Shown: positions 38,167 to 52,400 of the stretch, piece by piece
How positions within the stretch are numbered: position 1 is the first letter of the stretch
How the letters are laid out: each line of letters opens with the position of its first letter
Source of the DNA: Prinia subflava
Lineage: Eukaryota; Chordata; Aves; Passeriformes; Cisticolidae
DNA length: 64,000 bases
NCBI RefSeq assembly: GCF_021018805.1
Contig: NC_086248.1
Coordinates: 62,443,985-62,507,984, forward strand
Direction: 5' to 3'
Position numbers and translations under genes: made by a program
The notes under the pieces: model-generated
The model's input: the letters and a program-made list of their open reading frames with translations, nothing else
The model's database searches: none
Told to the model about the DNA's origin: nothing

Positions 38167-40717
38167 GCTGGCTACGTATTGAAATAATCATATTAAGCAT
38201 TCCAAGCTCTTAAATTTTGTATTCTTTTGATCAACAATGAACTTTTGTTTTCAACCATTTTCTGCTCAAGCCAGTTTTCAGAAAAAAAAGCAAATGTGGG
38301 TACTGCATTAAATTTAAATTTATTATATTAATGTGACATACTGGTGTTTTAAGAAAAAACAAATAGATAATTTTTGCCAGAAAACCAGATTTCAACAAAA
38401 ATTGGTACAGGGTAGCAATGAAGTTGAAGACTGTGAATTTTCAGTGCAGAGAAAAGCATTTGTCCTTTTCTGAGCCAGAAAGAACATTCATCTTTCCTGG
38501 TGTCAGCAAATACATGCAATTTACACATCACTGTCTAAGCTTCTGAAAAAAATGTGGCCCTTGAGGCTTTCTTCTTCAGAAAATACAAAATAAAGCTTCC
38601 CACCAATGTTTTTTTTTCATTTGGTGGGAATAACTTAAAAGCAGATAGGAAGCACAATTAAAAAATCCCTTGACTGTAATCCATTCACCACACTCCAAGC
38701 CCAGACTTAGCAGGAAAATAATTTGGTGATACAGTAGGATTGCCTTATCATAGCATGCCTAAAAAAAGTCTCTACAATTAGATTATTAAAGCATGGGGCC
38801 AAATTCAGTTCAATTTTAGTTAATAATGCAAAAGCAGTTGCAGGTAAGTTGGATGCAAGCTTTTGTATTCTATTTGATGGAATGAGACTTGAGGCACTGC
38901 AGGTCCCCTGATTTGGGTTTCTGTTAGCATGGAATAGGTTTTTTTTTAAATTTTAAATGCATAGCAGATTTGAATGCCTGAGCTTTTGGGTTTATTTTCC
39001 CTTGAGTTCCTTGGCAACTCACCAGGCCTTTTCTACTTGCTCTGCATGAGAAACAGCAAGACCATGTGAGTATTATATGTGTGTGTGTATAGGATATATG
39101 TGAATATATTTTGGTTGTAACACACATTTTCTCTGAAAAAGAATACCTTTGTACTGACTACTCATGCATATATATGTGTCTGTGTGTATCGAGTAATAAC
39201 TAATAATTAATTAATCCTTTGTCTGCATAGGGACTGAAGGAAACTGGGAACTCATAGATGCACACTATAAAAGAAGTGCTGTATTCTGAAAATAACGTGG
39301 AAATACAATCATCTTGCTAATACATGTATAGCTCAAGTAAAATATTACCTTAATAAAGGAGCTAAGGATCCACTTGTGCCTGTACAGATGTAAATATATT
39401 CAAGTTTGTTTGCTCCAACTTATGATAGAATTACTCATTTAAATTACAGATGTAATAAAAACTAGTCTTGCACAGCCCAGTGAGTAAAATCACCAAGACA
39501 ACTGTTAAGATATAGAATCCAAGAGAGTAACACTGTCCAACCAATAATCAATGTTCCTTGAGCTAATGCTTTACCTATGTATCTCTCCTTGCATTTCAAG
39601 CTGCCTGAACCATGGAAAATGTAGAATGATTAAAATAATTCTTCTAACAGCCATGAAGCACTAAAATTTCAAAAGAGTCTTCTGTTTGATGGATGCAGGA
39701 CTTGCTCCCCATGGTGTTGATACCAACAGTGAAAGAAACTGGAAAAATTTTGATACCTACACTATGGTCTTATCTCCAGCACTCCTCTTCACAAAACCTC
39801 TTCCTCCCATGACCTCACTGCACTGCAGAGACCCAGTCCTGCAGCCTCCTTCACGTCCCAATTAATAGCACTCTTCCCTGTAGTGCCTAGGGAAATGCAA
39901 CCTTAAATCCTCCTTTTCTCCCATTCTGCTTTCCTCTTTGCTGGAGTAAGTAATTTCCCATACTGTCTTCTTTTTTCAGACTGCAGCATCTCTTTCCCTT
40001 CACACGCCTTCTGTCCCAGCCTGCCTCAGTGCCTCCTCAGACTCTGCAGGTAGATCTGCTAAAAGCGGGAGGCAAGCTGGCACAAGCCAGCTGAAAGAAA
40101 GGTAGCTGGCAGAACACAACCAGTCTGTGGGCTGTTCTTAGAGAAGGCTGTATTCATGTGGCATGTTAAACCCACATAGACAATCCTTCATTCTGGCTCT
40201 GAAACCTGTGGGGTAACCTATTTCACACCAATGCAAGGGAGCACTCAGCACCCATGCCCAGACTTTTAAGAGCAGTAGCTGCTAGGGGAAGGAGGAACAG
40301 AGGAAGAAATAGAAGGGGACATCACCTGGGACATGGCTGAAGATACACTCTTGGGAGGAGGTGCTCCAACAATGAAGGAGTTATTGCTTTGAGGGATTTT
40401 AGCTATGGACAACCTATAGCAGAGCAAGGACACCCCAGAGGGACTCACTGGGACAGAGGACAGCAAGTGGGGTAGAGGAGAAAGAGTAAACAAGGAGTGT
40501 CAGAAAGTAACTATTATTCACCAACGCAAATTTAATGCAGTGCCTCATTGTAGAGTCTGGGACAGTGTCAGGTGGTGAAAACAAGGAAAGTTTAAACCAG
40601 GAGGAGTAGAAAAATGATATTTGACTGAAGGTGAACCTAGGAAAGGGGAAGGAAAATCAATTGTTAAATCAATTATTAGAAGCTTATGTTCACAAGCAAT
40701 AAAAAAAATAAATTAAT
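38167..40717. other. Intergenic; no gene recognised
   Basis: AT-rich, with alternating TG/TA stretches near 39070-39190 and scattered short frames. No exon, RNA gene or clear mobile element was recognised. The edge at 40718 is the 3' end of an inverted CR1 copy. Confidence 0.5.
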
Positions 40718-41390
40718 TGAATGGTTTGGAAGAGACCTTAAAGAGCATGTAGTTCCAGTCCCATTGCCATGGGCAGGAACACCTTTCACTAGATCAAGTT
40801 ACTGAAAACCCCACCTAGCCTGACCTTGAACACTTTCAGGAATGGGATAGCCACAACTTCTCTGGGCAACCTGGTCCGGTACCTCACCATCCTCACAGTA
40901 AAAAAATTCTTCCAAATGTCTAACCTAAATCTGCCTGCCTTTAGTTTAAAGCCATCACTCCTTGCTCTATGCTCTTGTAAAATTCTCTCCAGCCATCTTG
41001 TAGCTCCCTTCAGGTTTTTGAAGGTTGCTGTAAGGTGTCCCTAGAGCCTTCTCCAGGCAGAACAATCTCAACTCTCTCAGAGTGTCTTCATAGGAAAGGT
41101 GCTCCAGCGTGTTGGAGTATAATCTTCATTATCCTCCCCTGGAGTTGTGCCAAGATGTCCATGTCCTTCTTATGTTGAGGGCCCCAGAGCTGGATGCAGC
41201 ACTGCAGGTGAGGTCTCAGCAGAGCAGAGCAGAGCAGAGGGGCAAAATCCCCTCCCTCACCCTGCTCTCCATGCTGCTTTGGATGCAGCCCAGGGCACAG
41301 CTCGTTTTCTGGGCTGCAAGTGCACATTGCTGGGTCACACTGAGCTTCTCATCCACCAACAAAGCCCTTCTCAGAGCAGCTCCCAATTTG
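40718..41390 (-). mobile_element. CR1 LINE, 5'-truncated copy (about 670 bp)
   Basis: A classic avian CR1 in minus orientation. Reading the plus strand from the element's 3' end gives 'gaatggtttggaagagacct' (40718), 'cccattgccatgggcaggaa' (40760), 'ccttgaacactttcaggaat' (40824), 'cacaacttctctgggcaacc' (40852), 'ctccaggcagaacaatctca' (41051), 'ccccagagctggatgcagca' (41181) and 'ggatgcagcccagggcacag' (41281). The part above about 41200 is the end of the RT-encoding ORF2, now broken. Conservation is good across its length, so it is younger than the relic at 3.0-4.6 kb. A small (agagc)n run at about 41217-41238 lies inside it. Confidence 0.93.
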
Positions 41391-44011
41391 GCACTGTTTT
41401 GCCTGTGACAGTTTTGGAGTCCTCTTCTATTTCTAAGCCACTGTAAACATTTTCTTACATCTTACCCTTCTACTTCTCATATGCAAGAATGCTCTTCCCT
41501 GCTTTGGAATAAGCCCAAGCATTTTTCAAAAAGTTTCAGGCACAATTGTGACCTTAACTAAATCTACCAAATAGCAATTCCAGCAGTGGCTAAATCACTA
41601 CTGATTTTGTTAACTGTGTGCATGCCACTGATAAACATGTTAAATTTCACATACTGAGAAAACACAGGAAAAATCTCCTTCCATGCAAACTGAGGCTCAT
41701 TTTCAGGAAAAACCAGTTACATTTATATGTACATTATCGAATCATCTAAACCCAAATTCCTATTATGCAACTGTAATTGTTGTGTTTATTGGCCATTTTT
41801 CAAAATAATGAGAAACATTTTTATCCAGTATGGCACTTTAAATATAAGATGGTGAAATGTGAAGTGAATAATTAAATTCAGTACTAGAGAACTTGACATA
41901 TAACTCTTGACATATCCTGTTATGAGCTTTAAGATAGGAAAATGCAATTTCCTGGTGCAAACACTTACTTTAGGCTTAATATAATCAGAATGATCATAAA
42001 CCAATGATTCACAAGTTCTGTGTGTACACCCTTATTATGATATTGTTCTTAGTCATAGAGTTTATTGTCCTTAGAGTCACATAGCTCCTTTTACTCCAGA
42101 AGAAACTATTCTAAAGTGGTTGATAGTCTATGGTTTGCCAGTATTTCTTCAGAAGATCCTTTCAGTAGCCAAGAGCAGTTTATGTTGTCTGCACAGAAAT
42201 AAAGTAACTAGACTTCCCTCAAAATGGCCACCAAATGACTGAAGAAAAACCTTCTTGTAATGGTTGTCATGACTATTTATAATATTTGTTAGTTCGTCAT
42301 CCACTTCTACTCTTTCCTTTAAAGAGAATAGACCACAACTTAATTCAATCATAGCAAGCAAAGGATGGAAACAGACCCCACACAATTGCTGTATTTTCTT
42401 TCTTTCTTAAGAATGGTACTGGCATCTAAACAAAGAAAACTTGAGGAGAAGAAGGAATCTGGCTTTCATTTTTGGAAAGTATAACACTAAGCCAACAATA
42501 CGTCTGTGGAGACAATAACATATCCATCTCCACAATGGCTTTGGCAGTCATCCTTTCATCTCAATTTCCTATTTCACAGTTTCAAAATTCAAGGTACAAA
42601 TGCTCTCTTCACCTCATTCCATCTCCCTTCCCCTCTCCTAAATGGTGAATGAAGCCTCAGCCTTCAGGAACACTATTCCCTAAAAGAAATTGTGCATCAT
42701 TCAGACTGCGCTCCTCTGGCTTCTTTTCCCTCACTGCTCCTAGGAATCTGAATGGTTTTCTGAGCTGTTACATCGTGATCAAACCTACTTGTTTTCATGT
42801 TAGCACAGCACCAGCTTACTTAGATGCCAAGTGCGTTTTCATCCAATCCTTCATGGAATTATATCCACCTTCCTGACTAGAGTCTGCTGCTGCAATTACA
42901 TGAGGCAGGGGTTTTAACAGGGCTTAACCCTTCACCTTACCTCTCTTTCTGATCCTGAATCTCACTTCCTTCTTCAGCTGGAATGCATATTGCTCGATCT
43001 TTCTCTCTACCAAGTGCCTTTGAAACACTTTGGTTATAGGTTTTTCACTGCAGGCAGCTGCCCTGCCACATTTACTGAAACCTGCATAGGACACAGCTGT
43101 TGGATTCCGTGACGGGATCTCAAGACAGCCCAAACTTCTGTGGTGGATCTGGGAGTGAGGGTACTGAACATCCCAATAAGATCTTCTACCCACAGCGGCA
43201 TTCACAAACAAACTACAACCTGATGGCTCCGAAGACAGGTTGTTGGATCTTGTAGATAAATTAGAAAAAGAATAAAGCACTTGAAAATTCTTTGCCCTTG
43301 CTAAGGTTGTTTGCTTTGAGCACTAGTGCAATCTTGAATTTGTTCCTCCAGGTTTTCAGGTTTGAGACAGCCTGGACAAGACAAGAAGTTAAGATGCTCC
43401 CTTTCCTGCCTTCCAGCCAAAGTTCCCTTAAGAAACCCCACAGCACAAAGCACTATTGGGAAATCAGAGCATCTGGCTTGAACATATGTATCTGCATGAT
43501 CAAAAATTCAGATTTTTGTTTTATGTTCAGTTTCTGAAAGCATTAATGGGACACTGTCTTTACTCTCTACAGGTCTTTCCAGGCGTAATGTGATGGAAGG
43601 CACGTGCATACAATCTTCCACTGTGCAGTTTAAGAAACTAGAGCTATCTTTTTTGAATGAAAGTCTGTATTACCCTTCCTTCTAGGCTAAAGTATTGGTA
43701 TTTTCTGTCTCTTGAGATTAATTTTCTTGACTGTTGCTCCAGTCTTGGTGACTTGCAGAAGAGCTTCTACAACTTTTGGGCTTCCTTTCAAAGTCTTTTT
43801 TGCTTTATCAGATGACAAATCAGCACATGGGAATAGAAAATTTACTTTATCCTATCACTGCAAGAAATTATTTTTCTGTTTTCTGTGTTGTGTGCCAAGA
43901 TTCTGCCCTCTCTCTGAATGTATTTGTCAGCAGGACCCAAAGTTGTGTTTACAACACAATCCTCCTCTTACTATGAGCGACAGAATGCATCTGAGTGTGG
44001 TATGGATGAGC

Positions 44012-44122
44012 ATTTCTATCTATTCTTTTACCAGCCATATCAGCAAGATATGGCTGGTAAAAGAATAGATCTATTATCTATTTCTATTTCTATCTATTCT
44101 TTTACCAGCCATATCAGCAAGA
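44012..44122. repeat. Direct-inverted-direct repeat, likely template-switch scar
   Basis: A 37-bp unit at 44012-44048 is repeated exactly in direct orientation at 44086-44122. Its central 24 bp (44018-44041) is also present, exactly inverted, at 44047-44070, leaving a 5-nt loop (agcaa). The core words are attcttttaccagccatat and its complement atatggctggtaaaagaat. Between the inverted and second direct copies is a short pyrimidine/TA-rich linker. The pattern fits fold-back strand switching during replication or repair. Confidence 0.95.
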
Positions 44123-47100
44123 ACTCTCCCTCCAACTTTAATTGGAAATAAATTAATGATATAGTGGAGAAATATCTCAGGTTTCCATTATGCAAAGTGG
44201 TAGCCTGTTAAATAGTCAGGCTTCCACTGAAGGATGGAACTAACATGCAAACACTTGGAGACCACATTTTCCCATTGAGCAGACATACATCTAATAAAAT
44301 GTGTGAAATATAGCAAGGCTTTGTCTTTGAGGCCTTTTTGAGGATTATAAACCTGTAATACAAATAGTTTTCTCTGCAATAAATATAAATACCACTGAAA
44401 TTGAAAGATAGGGTGAGAATATGACAGAATAAACCTAATTGTTTTTTGATAGATACTTCCAGACTGTTTCCTCTCTGCTGCATTGTATTTCCAGCAGACT
44501 TCTGGTAAACTGAAGTACTCAACTACCCCTCTGTTCATAAAATTAAAAAAAAAAATCTTTGCCAATACATCACTGTTCAGAATTAGAATTTAAGTTTTTA
44601 ATTTTTCCCTAAAATGGCCCTATGTGATGGGCCATTTTTTATTTACTGACATTACAGAGCCATGTGAAACAATTTATAAAGTGCATTTCATTACTCAAGC
44701 ACCAAGCTCTTAAAGGTGACAGTATTTCACTTTGCATTAGATTAAAACATATTTGTCAAATATAACTTTTGCAAGTAAGTAGCTGTTTTTTTCTGTCCAC
44801 ATTTGGAGCCTTCCTTGACTTTCTTCCTCCTTATTGATCCAAGTCAATCCTTCTGGCATTTGTGTTCCTTTCCCTGTTGCACATGAGAATTTTTCCACTA
44901 TTGAGAATGCCTGGTGCAGTCTATTTCATAGATGTATGTACTGCTTGGCTTCCATTACAAATATAATTTACAGAGCAATATTTAATGATTTCATTGCTTT
45001 CATTGCACTCCACTGGACACATAGGATCCATGTGCATGTCTTGATTTTTATTTAGTTCTTTGTTTTATTGTAAAAGACATTTATTTTGGATAGATGCAAC
45101 TATCAGTCTATACCAGTTCACTTATTTGGCAGCTGCAAATTAAAAATACTACACAGTATTATCCATTAAGATTTGATAGGGAAAAAAAGGAGGGAAATTA
45201 AATATACAGGTAATTCCAGAGGTAAAGAACTCTCAAAAAGAGAAAAAAAAAAAGAAAAAAAAGAAAAGATTGTTGCATGTTGTCAACTGAGACAACAGGT
45301 GAATCATACCCTAGTCTCACCTGGTAATGCTGAAATAAAGTACATCCACGTGGAGGGAAGGCTCCCTCCAGACGCTTGTAAAAAAGCCTACTGATGCTCC
45401 TAAAAGGTATTATATTGATGTAACTGCTTACATAGTTTTGCCAAAACCAGAAATCATACAGATGTGACACTAAGGTTTCACTGAATGCTATTACCAAATA
45501 GCTATTACCAAATTTCTATCTCAACTACACAAGTCAGCTACTGAATTACTGGATTTGATGTAACAATTAGTCAATAAAACCCAGAGCCAGGACAGCAGAT
45601 ACACTGTTCCTCCCAATATTAAACTGTAGGTAAAGTGAGGATACTTGAAAGAGAAGGCTGTGCTATTGTCTGTCATTAACAAGGATTGTTAGAGCCCTCA
45701 GCACCAAGATTTAATTAAATGAATACAAACAGGCAGTCCCATAACAGGAAGACACTTAAGGAGCAGCATAGAGGCAGTTTTAAGGAAGGGCTTCTTTTTC
45801 TTGCCTAATTTACTATTTCCAGTTATTGTTTACAAATCTTTCATGTCAGAGTACTGCAGTTAATGAAAGTATCTGTGTTTACTCCTTTTTACAGTTTCCT
45901 CAAAAACTAACATGTTATTTATCTTCTCTAGAACTAATAACTATAGTTCTAATATGCTGGTTATAAAGAGATGGCTGCAGTCTAGACAAAAGCCAGCTTA
46001 AAGTCAACTTTAGTTCAAAGGACAGCAAATAAAGGCTAACAGTGCAACTAAGAGAATCAGGCTACACTGAAAAGTAAAGCACATCTTTAAACAGCCTTAA
46101 CAAGTACAACTGAGAACTGCAACATCTAGCAGAAATATGGGCGGGCAGACTGATTTGTTTGTTTGGTTTAGTTTGTTGGAATTTTTATTTTGGTAAAATC
46201 TTCTATCTTCCCCATTCCTTCAGGTAACAGTCAACTTATCATCAAATTTATTATTAATTAAAATCCATCTTTTCTCAGTTAAAAAAAAAATCTTTTGCAG
46301 TAGAATTAATTACGTTCTATGCCTAACAGGTATTCAAGCACTTCTTGCAGACTGGATACAGCTTCAGCAAAATTTCCAGATTCCGACTTCATTGCTGATG
46401 GCACCTATATTACCTGGAACTGAAGATTAGAAATGTACTTTCAGAAATTTCCCTTTTCTGGGATAAAGCTGGCTATGACAGATAAATGTTTGTACCTTTA
46501 TATAGAGAGGCAAAGTAGAAGGTAGTGAGGAAAATATAGTGCAGCTTGTCATGGGAATACATTGTTTGAAATGCGCTACATTGGCTCACTTGGCTTCAGG
46601 GAATCTGTGTGGAATTTTGGCTGCATTGTGTTTGAAAATTGTGTTTGCATTCAGCCATAGTGTATCTGTATGATAAGGAAATTACATTTATCATAATTAC
46701 TGGTTTAGCACATGTTCCACATCAGTACTGAAATACAAAAGCTCGTAAATTCTCTTCTTCCTTCAAGACACTGTTATTTTAAATAAACCTCATCTGAAGT
46801 GCAGGAAATTCACAGGAAAATTTTACTTTAAAAACACCTTAATATAAAAAACCCCCACTTGTTGCACTTCTGTTAGAGAGGTCTACTACAGAAGCATAGC
46901 TGATACTGAATACTTTTCTATATGTGTGTAGAAATGTTTTTTTCATGTGTTAGAAATGCTTTTGCATATACTCTTTCAAAAATCAGGAAACATTTTGGCA
47001 GCTAAATTGGATTTGGTATGGCTCCAAAGGTGCTTCAGTGCACATTAGTTTTAAAATTGAACAACTATGGTATAGAGGCAAAAGTGCCATTTTGATCTGA

Positions 47101-47319
47101 GGGGAAAAAACAGAACATGAACAGAAACGAAAGTTTCTTTGCTAGTAGAACAAGCAGATTTAGTGTAATAGAAATAATATTCCTAAAATCAGCTTTTCTT
47201 CAGTAAAGGGCATCACCAAAATGCTTAATTTGACAGACAAAGGAGTAATTGAGGACAGTGTAACTCCTCTGTTCAGAGAAACCTGTCTAATTTAACGATT
47301 TAAGCATAACCTGGCTACT

Positions 47320-47520
47320 TAAACAGTAACACACAGACACCAATATTGCAATACCCCCTGGTCCAGGAAGCACCATAACCGACTTGCTGCAACCACCTGC
47401 AGTCCTGCTGGCAGCAAGGTGCCCTGACACAGGCTGCTGCTGCTGCTGTACCAGCACGCAGAACCCCAGGCCAGGAGGGATAACCAGCCACGCTGAAACC
47501 CAAGCTGCCACAGTTCTGTG
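47320..47520. other. Small GC-rich block with (CTG)5
   Basis: About 200 bp richer in G and C than its flanks, with a perfect (CTG)5 at 47434-47448. On the minus strand one frame reads five Gln codons, but it has no recognisable homology or convincing splice borders. It could be part of an old retroelement or an unannotated regulatory island. Confidence 0.3.
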
Positions 47521-49344
47521 TTAGAAGTATTAAGGTAACTTAGACCATGGTTACTTTTGCTGCAGTAATGCCCTTCACTTGAAATTCAAAAATATGCCCT
47601 TGCTTTGCGTATGGAAACAAAGAGCTCTCTTTTGGCTTTATCAGTTGCTCTAAATATTTGGGATTTCAACAGCATGCGGAGTGGGAAAATGATATTTACA
47701 CTACCCACCTTTAAGCACTCAATGTACTTCCTTCCCCCTCCTTGTCTCCAGTGTCTGCCAGGTTTACATTTGCTATAGCACCTCTGTCTCCTCTGGGAAC
47801 AGAACACCAGAAACAGCGTATCGCCTCTAGCTTTGTGATAAGTGGCAAGGAAACAGGATGTAAATTCACATGACAAGTACTCACTTAATAATTTTTCATA
47901 AATTATAGTGCTATTATATTTGATACTAGACAGGGAAAATATGTGTACAAACAGAGCCATTAATCTACTTCAAGTCATCTGTAGAGAAATACTTTAAGGA
48001 TCAAGTTCTCATTTACTTAATTGATTTTTATTCTGCACATGCTTGTGCAAGATGACAACATCAACAGTTCTGGTGAAACAACCGAAGAGGGATATCAGAG
48101 AATACCACTATGAAAGGAATTTATCTACAGAAAGCTATCAGTGCCACCAAAACTATCACTGAGATAAGGAATGTTAATTAATATCAAACCAGGAGGCTAC
48201 CTTTGGAATGGATAGTGTTTGATCAGTAACTGTGAAGACACCAGTTTACAAATACATTTCTTTCCCTAAATTCTACACACAACTCAATTCTCATAGACTA
48301 CACACAGCTGAGCCTTCCTCACTTTGTCCTAAGAACTTTAGGGGTACATGAGAGTTGGTCCCCAGAACAACCTGGGAAGACAGGTAATTTAAACTGAACT
48401 GGAATCTGCCCAGTATTTTGCAAACAGAGAAGCTTTATTAGGACATACCAGGGAAATGCAAATATTTTATTTCTCTGTGGGCATTTTAGAATGGATTATG
48501 ATGATTCTAAAGTTTTATTCTATACTGTATCATACTGTCATATATGCAATGATTAATTCTTACTACTTGGATATAAGAAGAGGTGGAAATAAGAACAATG
48601 ACAAAAATGAGTCTTTAATTCTTGGTGAAAACATGCCATAAATTCCACATAGCTCCATACTGTGTTCCATCAGCAGAATTCACACTATGGCCTTAAAATT
48701 TCTCCTTTTCTTACACATATAATAAGTTTAATACAGTCTAACCTTATGACACGTCACTAAAGCTAACTCTCTCCAGTGAAAATAGTCATGAAATTCTCTT
48801 GTTATGGAACAGAGAAACTGCAGGACAATTAAAACTCCCATTTATTTGCTGTGTTTAAAAGTAACTGTCACACTGCCTGTTGTAATTCTCAGATTATGTT
48901 TCTGTGTACCTGTCCAGAATTGGTGTGTTAAAAATATGGAATTTTAATATTGTCATTCTAGAGAGTTAAAGAAGTATTGTCTGAAATTCTTTATTTCACT
49001 TTGGCAATTGTTCCTATTACACTCATTTACTAGTTTACATACTATTTTATTTTTCATTGTGATAATTTCCACCGTGTATGGTAGTACACAGCCTTAATTT
49101 GTGTCATTGTGCTCCGCCAGGCCTAAAGCACAGCTAAAACTCAAAACACGAGCACAGCCGCAGTACAAAATTAGAAGAACTGATGAAGAGTTGGTTTAGG
49201 CTTTGAGAAATAACCACATTCATTTAATTCCAGGCATGGATTACTTGGTCTCTAATGCAGTTGTGCCAGTTTTATTAAAAAATAAGATTTACAAAGCAAC
49301 CTTTTAACTGGACACAAATCTCATACTGTGGTTGTTGCTTGAAT

Positions 49345-49432
49345 GGCAGGGACATGGTTTAGTGATGGACTTGGCAGTGCTGGGTTAATGATTCTATGAT
49401 CTAGGATTCTCTTTCTAACATTGGAATAACTC
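49345..49432 (+). mobile_element. CR1 LINE 3' end fragment
   Basis: Contains 'gggacatggtttagtgatgg' at 49349 followed by 'acttggcagtgctgggttaa' and 'tgattctatgat', almost the consensus avian CR1 terminus and better preserved than the related copy at 38.05 kb. Heavily 5'-truncated, plus orientation. Confidence 0.83.
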
Positions 49433-52400
49433 AAATGCCATGTGGAACAAGCTGTGTTTCTCCTGTATAGTCCCTTAGAAATTATGAGTGTTTAGATGTG
49501 TTTCTATAAGGTTTAGAACCCATGACTGGTTATGGAAAGTAGAATTTATCCAAATATCCTGTCCTCAAATTACTTGGAGGGAATATATTGTTCCCAGTTT
49601 GTTTCCCTTCTTCACCACTGACATAATTTGTGTCTAAACTATTGCATTAGTATACTGCAGAATCAAAGGTCCTGTATTTATATAAAGCACATATTAAAAC
49701 ATAAATATTTCTTTATGCTTGGTGACCCCTCTTTTCTGGGGACAAATTAACAGTCTTTTGTACACTAATGCCCTAATGTTCCTATGGGAATACAGTAAAA
49801 TATACTAGAACTTCACCATTAATAAATTTTATGATTAATAAATTGTATCAGGTGAAGCAAGAAGCACTTGATTGTTGAACCTTTTATGAATTAGGTTCCC
49901 CTCAACAGAAAGTTTTCTTGAAATTTACCAGTCTCATTAAGCTTGTGCTATGGAAAATAGAAAACATGCCTAATAAATGAAGGGTCAGTATTTGAATGAG
50001 AATTTACCAGTAAAATAAAATAAAAAGTTTAAATATTATAATATAGATCCATCATAGAAACAAAGTAAAGGGTAGATTTTTTTCTTTTTCCCCCTTTGGT
50101 GCTAGTTCCATGTTAGTGATCATTTGTAAAGTAATCACATAAAAATGCACAGCTCTCCCTTTAGAAGTTCAGACGAAGGCAGGAAAGTCAAAGCTCTGTC
50201 TGATCCTCTTCTCTGCATGCCTCCTAGTTTTGCCAAGGAAGCAGTACAGAATAACTGTTGACTCCAAATCGGCAAGAGTAGGAAGTCTAATTAGTCTGCA
50301 AAGGGATGGCCATTCCTTTGTAGTCTGACACTGGATATACTTCAACACATTTGTACACTCCCATTTTTAAAAAGGGGGCTTTGTAAAACCCTGGCATGCT
50401 TACATCCTGTTGCTTTCGCAATGCATCATACTGTGGCCAGAAGTGCTGCTATTGTATATCCATCAGAGCAGCTTCCAAGATTAAATTAATACATACTTTA
50501 ATCTTATTTTGTTTTCAAAATAGCACTCCAATAACTCAGTCCCGACTGAAGACAAAAACAAACAAACCAAAAATCCCAAAACATAAAAGCAGCACACCTG
50601 TTGAAAAGATAAATCCTTTATTTAGAAAGGAGGCTGCAGTTATGTAGGGTAATAACAGCCAGAGCTACGCAAAGCTCAGGGATGCTGCTAGACACAATGG
50701 CCTGCTTCCAAACCCCTCCTTGGTCAATGGGGTTTGTAACCTCAGGCTCTGCTATCCAAGAATCTTCCAAAAGAAAGCAAAATCCAATTAAAATCGAATC
50801 TGCACTGCAAAATACCAATTCTTGCCCTTTTCCCCTAAGTGACTCTTGGTTCACTGGATTGTCACTTTGGCAAAGTAGTCAAGTTTCACATCCCAAACTG
50901 TAATTAGAGAAAATAAACAATGATGTGTCCTGTTGAGAAATAATATTCTCAAAATGATAGTGGAACAACTGAAAAAATAGTACTGTGCAATGTGGAATAA
51001 GGCATATAAAAAAAAAAAATCACATGCAGTGATTCAATTTTGTCCTTGCAGTTTATGAATTGCCTGTTTTGTATAAGACGCTCAAGAAAATACTTTCTCA
51101 AGTAAAGAGAGAGAAAGAAAAGTCACCTTTGGTGAGTCTGCTGATTTTAAATCACTCCAGCAAAAGCTAGGCTGCTTTGAATAAGAATACCAACATAAAA
51201 CAAAAAGTGATAAGTTGTGGAAACCTGTATCTAAGGAAAATAAAAAAGAAAATTCTGGAGCATGCCAGTGTCATGGCACAAGCAGAGCACTGCACTCTCC
51301 ACAAGTGCTCAAACAGAGTTATGTCAGCCCTTATCAATTATAACTTCCATTCCCAAGCAAATCTTGGAAATGGCAAATACAGGTACAAATGTGATAGAGA
51401 AAAACTTTTTTAATATATACATAGTTCTTTTTATACTATGTGCTCCACAGATACCAGACCCCGATATTGTAAAAGAAATGGACAAAATCATGACAATCAT
51501 TCATGACATTTAGTCTTTCTAGACTTTGAACCTGTCTTAAAAGATTTGGGAACACGGTTTTAGAGCTAACGTCTTCACAGCAAATTAAGTCTTGAGAATC
51601 TGAACTGCTATTTAGGAGTATGTTTTTGTTTTAATCATCTTTGCTCCCACATAAGCTAATCTGGATATAAGTCCTCCAGAATCCACAAATCATATCTCCC
51701 GATCCTATTCCTCTCTTCTTTTTTTACATGCTCTGCAATCACCTGTCACCAAAGCATATCTGTCCCTTCTCCATGAACCCACCATTCCTGTTGCAGTTAC
51801 AGAGGTTCAAGAAAATCACACTTGCAGCAACTCATAAACCAGCACACATTTGTATCAGTGCTCCACCTCCAGAGAATGAAGCAAGTTATTCACCAGCCAA
51901 CTTACACAATTGTTACAACACAATGTTAGTAAAAAAACCCCCTACTGACAGGTATGAAGTACCTGCCATTCCTCTTGCCACATTGTAGGGGTGGCATTTC
52001 ATTGCTTTGAAATTGTCTATGTGACTTGTACATGACACATGTCAAGGCTAGCTGCAGGCATGGAACAGCAATTGAAAGCAGTCAGACAGTGGTAAATAGG
52101 AAATATAATAGGAATTTATAATTATTATAAATAGGAAAAATAATTTATTCCACATAAATACTGCTATTACATAATCTTCTCTGCAGACAATTCCACATAC
52201 TTAAGTCCTGATTTTGTTCACATGGAAGTGCTAATTTCACCATTTAAGATCCCTATGGCTCTAGATTTCTCCTCCCATATGCAGAAAATCTGACACCTAG
52301 ATGCTAAATTAGATATGATAGAATCAGACATTACTAAGACAGAGACCAGTGTTCACACATTGAACTGAATTAGTTTTCTTTTCATGTAGAATTGGACCAA

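Larger units (their letters stand above)
41391..49344. other. Intergenic; no gene recognised
   Basis: AT-rich. It contains the direct/inverted/direct repeat at 44012-44122, a 10-bp stem with an 8-nt loop at 44611-44638 (aaaatggccc / gggccatttt) followed by T residues, an A-rich run near 45241-45269, and a small GC-rich block at about 47320-47520 with (CTG)5. No coding exon is recognised on either strand. Confidence 0.5.

Noticed and set aside
41088..41446. Overlapping frames of 79-99 codons on both strands
   Set aside because: They lie within or at the edge of the CR1 copy; they are remnants of ORF2 or shadows of it.
44611..44638. 10-bp stem with 8-nt loop followed by T residues, like a bacterial terminator
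   Set aside because: The genome is eukaryotic and no gene ends there, so the resemblance is coincidental.
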